DNA from: Candidatus Sulfopaludibacter sp. SbA3
Lineage (GTDB): Bacteria; Acidobacteriota; Terriglobia; Bryobacterales; Bryobacteraceae
Length of the DNA: 6,142 bases
Assembly: GCA_945861255.1 (NCBI GenBank)
Contig: CAMAUG010000241.1
Span: 1 to 6,142, forward strand
Reading direction: 5' to 3'
Both the position numbers and the translations under genes were made by a program. The notes beneath the pieces were generated by a model. That model ran no database searches. It was not told the DNA's origin and saw nothing but the letters and a program-made list of their open reading frames with translations. Every line of letters begins with the position of its first letter. Positions within the stretch are counted from its first letter, which is position 1. Shown in pieces: positions 1 through 6,142 of this stretch.

Positions 1-10
1 CGAAAAACAC

Positions 11-1198
<1,188 letters not shown>

Positions 1199-1204
1199 GG
1201 GGAG
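1199..1204 (+). promoter_or_regulatory. Ribosome binding site of rpmG
   Basis: GGGGAG lies directly after the tuf stop codon, nine bases before the ATG at 1214. It is a good Shine-Dalgarno match. It fixes the start of the short rpmG gene and fits cotranscription with tuf. Confidence 0.75.
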
Positions 1205-1213
1205 CAAGCAATC

Positions 1214-1366
1214 ATGCCGCGCGAACAAATTACATTTCAATGCACCGAGTGCAAACGCAAAAACTACACCAGCATGAAGAACAAGAAGCTGACGACAGAG
1301 CGCTTGGAGTTCAAGAAATTCTGCCCGTTCTGCCGCAAGCACATGGCTCACAAGGAGATCAAGTAA
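1214..1366 (+). CDS. rpmG: 50S ribosomal protein L33 (bL33), zinc-ribbon form
   Basis: This is a 50-residue component of the large ribosomal subunit, near the E site. The product begins MPREQITFQCTEC and ends HKEIK. Two CxxC pairs are present, Cys10/Cys13 (CTEC) and Cys37/Cys40 (CPFC), so this is the zinc-binding C+ form of bL33 rather than a cysteine-free paralogue. The NYTSMKNK and TTERLEFKKFCPFC segments are typical of the family, and the length is normal. The ATG is preceded by GGGGAG with a nine-base spacer. The gene sits 15 bases after tuf, the usual tuf-rpmG arrangement. The tRNA-Trp, secE and nusG genes that commonly follow are not in this window. Confidence 0.96.
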   Translation: MPREQITFQCTECKRKNYTSMKNKKLTTERLEFKKFCPFCRKHMAHKEIK

Positions 1367-1372
1367 TTTCTC

Positions 1373-1402
1373 TTGACTGATCCCGCGTTCTCGTGAGATT
1401 AT
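1373..1402 (+). promoter_or_regulatory. Possible sigma70-type promoter for the surface-protein gene
   Basis: A TTGACT box (1373-1378, five of six matches to TTGACA) is followed after 18 bases by GATTAT (1397-1402, four of six matches to TATAAT). It starts seven bases after the rpmG stop and would start transcription near 1409, just ahead of the GGAGGA at 1415. The placement is good, but the -10 box is only moderate and chance matches of this quality occur. It would let the surface-protein gene be expressed separately from the ribosomal genes. Confidence 0.4.
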
Positions 1403-1414
1403 TCTTCGGACTCC

Positions 1415-1420
1415 GGAGGA
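1415..1420 (+). promoter_or_regulatory. Shine-Dalgarno of the surface-protein gene, start ambiguous
   Basis: GGAGGA is a near-perfect Shine-Dalgarno, but it sits only two bases before the ATG at 1423 and 14 bases before the in-frame ATG at 1435. Neither spacing is ideal. The 1435 start gives the more usual signal peptide beginning (Met-Lys-Tyr). The 1423 start adds Met-Asp-Ala-Ile in front. A GTG at 1393 has no ribosome site and falls inside the proposed promoter. Confidence 0.55.
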
Positions 1421-1422
1421 TA

Positions 1423-1758
1423 ATGGACGCCATCATGAAGTATTGTACGGCGATTGCGTGGGCCGCTTCACTGGTATTGGTTGGTTCCGCGCCGCTGCTG
1501 GCGCAATCTCCAACCGCGCTGACCTCCGTAGCCGATTCCTACCTGCAAAGCGGCTCGCCAAACCAAAACAACGGCGCGGACAGCTTCCTGCGCATTCAAC
1601 AGAGTGGCGATAACCGCGCTATCGTTCAATTCAGCCAAACGGCCATCGCGGGCGCGGTTGGTTCACAAGGTCTGGCAGCCGCGAAATTGCGGTTCTATAT
1701 TTCCTCGAACGGAAACAATTGGGGAGCAACCGGCGCACTGTTGGAGTCCACCGGCTGA
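1423..1758 (+). CDS. N-terminal piece of a frameshifted secreted multidomain protein
   Basis: This is the 5' part of the giant gene that continues to 5801. It encodes 111 residues before a stop codon reached out of the true frame. Residues 1-27 form a signal peptide: Lys6, a hydrophobic core about residues 8-23, then PLLA before QS, with likely cleavage after Ala27. From about residue 34 it enters the first DNRLRE/CBM96-like module (ADSYLQSGSPNQNNGADSF, then DNRAIVQF, then AKLRFYISSNGNNWG). The last eight or so residues, after ATG, are missense. Comparison with the second module shows that one C is missing between 1734 and 1735, where GGC-CGC became GGC-GC. This could be a real mutation or a sequencing error. 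If real, it leaves a short exported fragment. The start may instead be 1435 (see the Shine-Dalgarno entry). Confidence 0.8.
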   Translation: MDAIMKYCTAIAWAASLVLVGSAPLLAQSPTALTSVADSYLQSGSPNQNNGADSFLRIQQSGDNRAIVQFSQTAIAGAVGSQGLAAAKLRFYISSNGNNWGATGALLESTG

Positions 1759-2682
1759 ACTCTGCCTGGACGGAGGCGGGCGTCACCTGGAATTGCCCGG
1801 ACGATACCAATCCGTCGAATGCAACGCCAAATTGTTCGCCGGCCTGGGACATGCAGAGCTACCCGAGTTGGCCGTTCCAGGCCTTTCCCACCAAGGGTGC
1901 CGTCATTCAGACAAATCAAACCGGCTGGATTGAATGGGACGTCACCGCGGACGTTGCTGCGTTTCTGGCCGGTAGTGTGCCGAACAACGGGTGGATCGTC
2001 CGCAAGCTGAACACGGCCGCGGGCCAAGCCGATTTTTCGTCGCGCGAAGGAGCAAACGCCCCGCAACTGGTCATCACGCCGGGCGCACCTCCGCCGCCGG
2101 TGCAGCCAGGTCCGGTATTGACTTCCTCCGGCGACACGTTCCTCACCAGCGGCGCCGCCAACGCCAACCACGGCTATGACACGGTCATGACGGTGCAGAG
2201 CGGCGGATCGAACCGCGCGCTGATCCACATGGATCAGGCCGCCATTGTGAGCTACACCGGCAGCGGCATTTTGCAATCGGCGAAGTTGCGCCTGTACATT
2301 GCGAGCAACGGGAACAACTGGGGATCGGCGGGCCGCACCGTGAATGTTCACAGGATCACCCAGGCGTGGATGGAACCCACGGCGACGTGGAATTGTCCGA
2401 ACGACACCAATCCCATCAACAGCGCCAAGGACTGCGCGCCTGACTGGCAAATGGGCCAGAGCGCGCAATGGCCGTTCGCGGCGCCGGCGTCCGGCATTCT
2501 TCATTCCAACAATCAGACCGGATGGGTGGAGTGGGACGTTACCTCCGACGTCGCGGCGTTTCTCTCCGGAACGGTGAACAACCACGGCTGGATCATCCGC
2601 AAAGATGACGAGAGCGTCACCGGGCAAGTGGATTACTCGACGCGCGAAGGCGCGAACCCGCCGCAACTGGTGCTGACGGTGA
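1522..2682 (+). repeat. Two successive DNRLRE/CBM96-like modules
   Basis: Two copies of one protein module, about 1522-2077 and 2121-2682, are joined by a proline-rich linker (APPPPVQPGP). Shared landmarks are a D-[ST]-[YF]-L opening, AKLR[FL]YI, SNGNNWG, [VN]VHR, TWNCP[DN]DTNP, QTGW[IV]EWDVT.DVAAFL, NGWI[IV]RK and REGAN.PQLV. The DNA register between copies is 599 bases up to SNGNNWG (1711 against 2310) and 600 bases from 1737 onward (1740 against 2340). That one-base change in offset locates the frameshift. The modules resemble the beta-sandwich family annotated as DNRLRE domain or CBM96, associated with carbohydrate binding and cell-surface proteins. Confidence 0.8.
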
Positions 2683-5600
2683 TTCCCCATGTGTCGGTGT
2701 CGATCACGCCGTCCGCGGCCAGCCTTTCCATTTCGCAGGCGCAGCAGTTCACCGCCGCTGTCACCGGAACCGGGAACACCGCGGTGACGTGGAGCATCAA
2801 CCCCAACGTGGGCGCCATCAACGCAACTGGTCTCTATACGGCCCCCGCGGCCATCGCCGCGCAACAAACGGTCACCGTTACGGCGACCAGCGTGGTCGAT
2901 CCCGGCAAGTCCGCGTCCGCCGGTGTGACGTTAACGCCGGTTGCGGTGAGCGTGAACCCCGGCTCGGCAAGCCTGGGAGTCAACGACGCGCAGCAGTTCA
3001 CGGCGACGGTCACGGGATCGGCGAACACCGGCGTGGCGTGGTCCATCAGCCCCGGCGTGGGCGCCGTGGATGGCGCTGGACTCTACACCGCGCCCGCGAC
3101 CATCGCGGTTTCGCAAACGGTCACGGTGACGGCGACCAGTCTGGCCGACCCGGCGAAATCGGCGTCCGCCGCCGTCACGCTGGTTCCCTCCACGACAACG
3201 TCGCTTTCCGATCCCACGTTCAATCCGCCCGGCGGCGCGTACACCACCGCGCAAGCGATCACGATCTCCAGTCCGGGAGCCTCCATCCGCTACACCACCG
3301 ACGGCAGCACGCCCAGCGACACTGTTGGGTTCCTCTACACCGGCCCAGTCGCGCTGAGCGCGGTCACCACGTTGAAGGCCATCGCTTACTTGAGCGGTTC
3401 GGCGAACAGCAACGTCATGACGGCGATCTACTACATCGGCACGCCGCCCAGCATCACAAGCCGGACGCCGGCGACGGGCGCGGCGGGCACGCAGGTCACC
3501 ATCAACGGCACGGGATTCGGAGCCACGCAGGGAAGCGGCGCGGTGATCGTCGGAAGCATGAACGCCCTGATCACCAGTTGGACGGACACGCAGATCGTGG
3601 CCACCGTCGCTTCCGGATCGGTCAGTGGCGTGGTGCGGATTCAGCAAAACGCGTTGTGGAGCAACGCACTGACGTTCACGGTGCCGGGCGGCGGGAACTC
3701 TTTGGCGCCCAACGTTATCAGTATGGTTGTAGGGGACACGCGCAACTTGCAGGCGTTGAACACGAACGGGCAACCCGCGACCGGGCTGACGTGGACCTCC
3801 AGCGATACCAACATCGTCAGCCTGTCCACGGACGATCCACCGTTGCTGACCGCCTTGGCGCCTGGCCACGTCACCATAACGGTGGGCGCGGCTTCCGCCG
3901 ATATCACCGTTTACTTGGACTCTCTTCCCATCGGCACGCCGATCTGGTCGAACCCCGGCAACGGCTCGGGTGTGTCCAAGATCGTTCCCGCGGTCCCCAG
4001 CGCCACCGGCGTGGCGGATGTGTTCGCCTTTTCCGGGAACGGCACCGTTCAAGCCATCACCAGCGACGGCTTCACGGCGTGGACGGCGAATGTGAGTCAA
4101 GCGCTTCCCAACAACGGTTTGATACTGCCCGACTTCCAGGGCGGCCTGGTGATCGCCGCCTGGGACTCCGCGGGGAACTCCGAGATCAAGAGGTTCGATG
4201 GAATCACGGGAACGGCTTGGTCCTACGTCGTGGATTCCGATTCATATTGGGTCTGGGCCAACGTACATACCGATGGCACGATCTTCGCCCATTTGCAGAG
4301 GCGCGTGGGTAACGTGTACGAGTCGTCGGTGGTCGGCATCAACTCCACCACGGGCACCGAGAAATTCCGGATGACTGTACCGGGTGACGCGGGCAGGACC
4401 GATATGATCATCGCGGGTGACGGCTACGCCTATCTGCCCTACACGACCGGCGCCACCGCTACCAGCGTGCAAGTGAAGCTGCTGCGGGTCAGCAGCGGCG
4501 GGGCGTACACGGTCATCGATATTGGGACCGCTACCGGAGGCGTTGGGTTCCCCGTCAGCTACCGGAGCTACCCCGTGCTCATCAGCAATGGAGACGACGG
4601 CGTTTTGCTTTCCTGGACTTCCTATCCTCCCGCTACACCGCCGAACACTGGAGTACCGCACTTAACGAAGGTATCCAGCACCGGCGTGAGCGATGCGATC
4701 GGTCCAGACATCCCGGGCCGGGCTGACTACTCCGTGGTGCCCCTGATCCAGCGCGAGGACGGCACTTTCGTCGGCACCATTTTCGCTGGGCCGCATCAGA
4801 GCGATTTATTCGACTGGGTGCCCCACATGGTGGCGTTCGACGCCAACGGGACAGTGCTGTGGGATGTGCCGAATGAACAACCGATGATCGCCACCGAGGG
4901 CAACGGCGTGATCGGGTGGAAAGGCACGGTCTACGATCAGAATGGCAACGCGATTGGAGTAAGCCCGCTCAAGGACTACATCACGTTCGATCAGAACGGG
5001 AATGTGACCGGGAGGGAAGCTGTGGCGGTGTCTTGGACGGGGAATGCGTACCGGGTTGGATCTGTGACTCAGTTCCTTATGGATCCCACATACGTCGCAC
5101 TGAGTTTTACGGCGTTTCAAAGGGGAAACCAGTCGGGAAACGGGACCGCTGTGAAAAATCCGTGGTTTGCGCCGCTCAAAATTTGCCCTGGCGCCGCGAC
5201 TCCGTGTCCGCGAGAGGCTATCATGTCCGCCCTGAAAGCATTGAGGACCCTCGTACAATCCCCGTGTCCCGCATGCGACAGCTGGGTCTTCAATAAGTTG
5301 CCAGGGACGAATCAAGCAAGCTTCCGCGAATTCCTGTCACGGCCTCCTCTGTTGCTGGACGGGACCCGCTCATACGCCCCGCAGAATGTCGCTTTCTGCC
5401 CGTCGGGTTTGTTGAATCAAGCGTCTTGCGGCTATCCCTCGTGTCTATTGTCATTCGGTTGTCCGACTGTACGCGATTACTTCCTCCAGGAGCCCGGAAG
5501 AGGAGCTGCCGCTCAGACTCCGGCTAGCCAGGGGAAAGGTATGCAAGTCTTTTTTAATCCGGCAATAGGCATATGCAACGTGCTCTCCGTGCCGAATCCT

Positions 5601-5801
5601 CCGTCGTTGGATAAGGGCGTGCTGAACCAGGCCGTTCTGTTTCACGAGGCCCTTCACGGGTATACAGGACGGCCTGATGTGAATCTACAAAGCGCATTTG
5701 GCCTAGAAACGTTACCCGCACCGTCTGTAAACATCACATATTACCTGGAAGGGAAAACCATCCCGGGTGGGGCGCAGGGAGCAGCCGCATGCGAAAACTG
5801 A
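1719..5801 (+). CDS. Giant secreted protein with DNRLRE, Ig-like, IPT/TIG, propeller and HExxH domains (main part after frameshift)
   Basis: This open frame of 1360 codons carries nearly all of the surface protein. The nominal TTG at 1719 is not a credible start: real translation would enter from the 1423 frame, giving about 1459 residues if the missing base is restored. Domains in this fragment's numbering: the rest of DNRLRE module 1 (about 5-120), proline linker, DNRLRE module 2 (135-322), two 83-residue Ig-like repeats (325-407, 408-490), a CHB_HEX_C_1-like module (499-573, with IRYTTDGSTPS), IPT/TIG (about 577-657), a third Ig-like module (660-733), a PQQ-like beta-propeller region (about 735-1150, with blade endings such as ANGTVLWDVP) and a C-terminal domain (about 1152-1360). 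The C-terminal domain has ten cysteines and HEALH at 1309-1313. No sortase motif, autotransporter barrel or terminal membrane anchor is visible, so how it is held or released is unknown. The likely role is extracellular adhesion or glycan binding with a possible peptidase-like tip; the function is inferred. The stop codon overlaps the next gene. Confidence 0.85.
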   Translation: MGSNRRTVGVHRLNSAWTEAGVTWNCPDDTNPSNATPNCSPAWDMQSYPSWPFQAFPTKGAVIQTNQTGWIEWDVTADVAAFLAGSVPNNGWIVRKLNTAAGQADFSSREGANAPQLVITPGAPPPPVQPGPVLTSSGDTFLTSGAANANHGYDTVMTVQSGGSNRALIHMDQAAIVSYTGSGILQSAKLRLYIASNGNNWGSAGRTVNVHRITQAWMEPTATWNCPNDTNPINSAKDCAPDWQMGQSAQWPFAAPASGILHSNNQTGWVEWDVTSDVAAFLSGTVNNHGWIIRKDDESVTGQVDYSTREGANPPQLVLTVIPHVSVSITPSAASLSISQAQQFTAAVTGTGNTAVTWSINPNVGAINATGLYTAPAAIAAQQTVTVTATSVVDPGKSASAGVTLTPVAVSVNPGSASLGVNDAQQFTATVTGSANTGVAWSISPGVGAVDGAGLYTAPATIAVSQTVTVTATSLADPAKSASAAVTLVPSTTTSLSDPTFNPPGGAYTTAQAITISSPGASIRYTTDGSTPSDTVGFLYTGPVALSAVTTLKAIAYLSGSANSNVMTAIYYIGTPPSITSRTPATGAAGTQVTINGTGFGATQGSGAVIVGSMNALITSWTDTQIVATVASGSVSGVVRIQQNALWSNALTFTVPGGGNSLAPNVISMVVGDTRNLQALNTNGQPATGLTWTSSDTNIVSLSTDDPPLLTALAPGHVTITVGAASADITVYLDSLPIGTPIWSNPGNGSGVSKIVPAVPSATGVADVFAFSGNGTVQAITSDGFTAWTANVSQALPNNGLILPDFQGGLVIAAWDSAGNSEIKRFDGITGTAWSYVVDSDSYWVWANVHTDGTIFAHLQRRVGNVYESSVVGINSTTGTEKFRMTVPGDAGRTDMIIAGDGYAYLPYTTGATATSVQVKLLRVSSGGAYTVIDIGTATGGVGFPVSYRSYPVLISNGDDGVLLSWTSYPPATPPNTGVPHLTKVSSTGVSDAIGPDIPGRADYSVVPLIQREDGTFVGTIFAGPHQSDLFDWVPHMVAFDANGTVLWDVPNEQPMIATEGNGVIGWKGTVYDQNGNAIGVSPLKDYITFDQNGNVTGREAVAVSWTGNAYRVGSVTQFLMDPTYVALSFTAFQRGNQSGNGTAVKNPWFAPLKICPGAATPCPREAIMSALKALRTLVQSPCPACDSWVFNKLPGTNQASFREFLSRPPLLLDGTRSYAPQNVAFCPSGLLNQASCGYPSCLLSFGCPTVRDYFLQEPGRGAAAQTPASQGKGMQVFFNPAIGICNVLSVPNPPSLDKGVLNQAVLFHEALHGYTGRPDVNLQSAFGLETLPAPSVNITYYLEGKTIPGGAQGAAACEN
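2691..3188 (+). repeat. Two tandem 249-bp Ig-like repeats
   Basis: Copies at 2691-2939 and 2940-3188 each encode 83 residues, with no linker. Both follow the plan VSV.P..ASL, then AQQFTA.VTG, then W[S]I.P.VGA, GLYTAPA.IA, QTVTVTATS, DP.KSASA and VTL. A 13-base identity (from gcgcagcag) recurs exactly 249 bases apart at 2739 and 2988. These are bacterial Ig-like folds that act as stalk units in surface proteins. The clean unit length points to a duplication, now well diverged at the DNA level. Confidence 0.9.
3213..3437 (+). other. CHB_HEX_C_1-like module within the surface protein
   Basis: The segment FNPPGGAYTTAQAITISS, followed by IRYTTDGSTPS, YTGPVALS, TTLKAIAY and a closing YYIG, matches the chitobiase/beta-hexosaminidase C-terminal-like beta-sandwich that recurs in secreted bacterial proteins. 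It is an accessory module, not a catalytic hexosaminidase. An IPT/TIG module follows directly (about 3447-3690, with the signature ITSRTPATGAAGTQVTINGT and GFG). Confidence 0.75.
5180..5801 (+). other. C-terminal cysteine-containing domain with an HExxH motif
   Basis: After the propeller the protein changes character. About 208 residues follow with ten cysteines, among them CPAC, SCGYPSC and FGC, and one near the very end (AACEN). The motif FHEALHGYTG has HEALH encoded at 5643-5657. HExxH supplies two zinc ligands and the catalytic glutamate in zincin metallopeptidases, and the preceding residues (NQAVLF) could form the usual helix. A third ligand is not certain; Asp three residues after YTGR and Glu in FGLE are candidates. 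The even cysteine count would suit disulfides in an exported domain. I do not recognise a named family. Confidence 0.5.
5776..5781 (+). promoter_or_regulatory. Ribosome binding site of the downstream membrane-protein gene
   Basis: AGGGAG inside the 3' end of the surface-protein gene lies seven bases before the ATG at 5789, an ideal spacing. It decides the start of the overlapping gene and supports translational coupling. Confidence 0.65.
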
Positions 5802-6142
5802 AGCTAGCAATTGTTCTTCCGGTCGCCCAATTACTTGTAGCGACAATTTTGCTTCGCTTGGCTGGCCCGCCAGATTTTTACGTCGCCTCGCCGAGGCTTA
5901 TTTATTGGGGATTGAATGCCCCTGTTCTGTTGCTCAGAATTTTTGGCGAACCCGTCTTTTTGGTAGGAGTGATTCTCGTCTGGTATCTTGTTGGGCGAGC
6001 GATAGACGAGCGAGGGGTTTCGAAATCGCAGACAAGACCGAAAACAGTAGAAGCCATATTGGTGGCCGTGCTCCTGCTTGCCCTGGGAGGGTTTCTGTTT
6101 TATCTCGGACTGCGCGACTTTCAAGAGCCTACTTGGGGTAAT
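5789..6142 (+). CDS. Hypothetical multi-pass membrane protein, 3' end beyond the window
   Basis: The reading frame is open from ATG 5789 to the window edge, 118 codons with no stop. It begins MRKLKLAIVLPVAQLLVATI. Hydrophobic segments lie at about residues 6-22 (an N-terminal helix or uncleaved signal anchor), 38-49 (short, followed by LLLRIFGEP), 55-69 (VFLVGVILVWYLVG) and 88-108 (AILVAVLLLALGGFLFYLG). A charged loop falls between the last two (DERGVSKSQTRPK, about 73-85). I recognise no family. Its start overlaps the end of the surface-protein gene by 13 bases and has its own AGGGAG site, so the two are probably cotranscribed and coupled. G+C is about 50%, lower than upstream genes. A helper, anchoring or protective partner for the surface protein is possible, but only the arrangement suggests it. 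Confidence 0.75.
   Translation, partial: MRKLKLAIVLPVAQLLVATILLRLAGPPDFYVASPRLIYWGLNAPVLLLRIFGEPVFLVGVILVWYLVGRAIDERGVSKSQTRPKTVEAILVAVLLLALGGFLFYLGLRDFQEPTWGN

Noticed and set aside
1355..1376. Terminator after rpmG
   Set aside because: Only a four-base GAGA/TCTC pairing with no strong stem or T-tract is visible, too weak to call.
1393..1395. GTG as the start of the surface-protein gene
   Set aside because: No Shine-Dalgarno precedes it, it falls inside the candidate promoter, and it would put an awkward extra stretch ahead of a good signal peptide.
1367..1422. tRNA-Trp gene expected after rpmG
   Set aside because: The gap is only 56 bases, too short for a tRNA, and no cloverleaf or T-loop sequence is present.
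1711..1758. Programmed -1 ribosomal frameshift joining the two parts of the surface protein
   Set aside because: The downstream frame is -1, but no canonical X XXY YYZ slippery heptamer lies in the 0 frame before the break. The repeat comparison shows exactly one base missing, which a deletion explains more simply.
1695..4100. Two antisense ORFs of about 390 codons (1695-2867 and 2931-4100)
   Set aside because: Both are Arg/Gly/Val/His-rich antisense shadows of the surface-protein gene, with no recognisable domain; the sense strand has clear homology-type signatures.
2789..4312. 507-codon + strand ORF overlapping the surface-protein gene
   Set aside because: Its product is a low-complexity Arg/His/Gly-rich sequence with no domain. 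It lies inside the recognisable Ig, CHB_HEX and IPT modules of another frame and is a shadow of high-G+C coding DNA.
5767..6141. 124-codon + strand ORF overlapping the membrane-protein gene
   Set aside because: The frame starting at 5789 has a well-spaced AGGGAG site and coherent hydrophobic segments, while this frame gives a mixed, featureless sequence.

Overview
This window probably comes from an Acidobacteriota genome. The EF-Tu reads like those of the Solibacter/Bryobacterales-type lineages (the ITIAAAH switch I variant and overall wording). It is followed by a very large secreted protein built from Ig-like, IPT/TIG and beta-propeller modules, a style common in that phylum. The taxonomic call is inference from remembered family features, not a search. 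G+C is about 60% or more over most of the window, peaks near 70% in the Ig/IPT region, and falls to about 50% after roughly position 5640.

Layout, all on the + strand: (1) positions 11-1198 hold tuf (EF-Tu), cut off from its upstream region by the window edge; (2) 1214-1366 hold rpmG, the four-cysteine form of ribosomal protein bL33, 15 bases after the tuf stop codon and surely cotranscribed; (3) a 56-base gap carries a plausible sigma70-type promoter and a strong Shine-Dalgarno; (4) about 1423-5801 hold one giant exported multidomain protein, broken in this sequence by a single missing base near 1734/1735 into an N-terminal piece and a 1360-codon remainder; (5) from 5789 to the window edge runs the start of a small membrane protein whose start codon overlaps the end of the giant gene.

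The giant protein, once the frame is restored (about 1459 residues), reads: signal peptide, two DNRLRE/CBM96-like modules, two tandem 83-residue Ig-like repeats, a chitobiase/hexosaminidase C-terminal-like (CHB_HEX_C_1) module, an IPT/TIG module, a third Ig-like (BIG_2-like) module, a long PQQ-like beta-propeller region, and a cysteine-containing C-terminal domain with an HEALH (HExxH) motif. This looks like an extracellular adhesive or carbohydrate-binding protein carrying a candidate zinc peptidase-like tip.

The first two genes are translation housekeeping. In many bacteria tuf-rpmG is followed by tRNA-Trp, secE and nusG. Here that order is interrupted at once by the surface-protein gene and its coupled membrane-protein neighbour. 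The points most worth a second look are the frameshift (shown by the internal repeat register), the HExxH C-terminal domain, and the overlapping membrane-protein gene.
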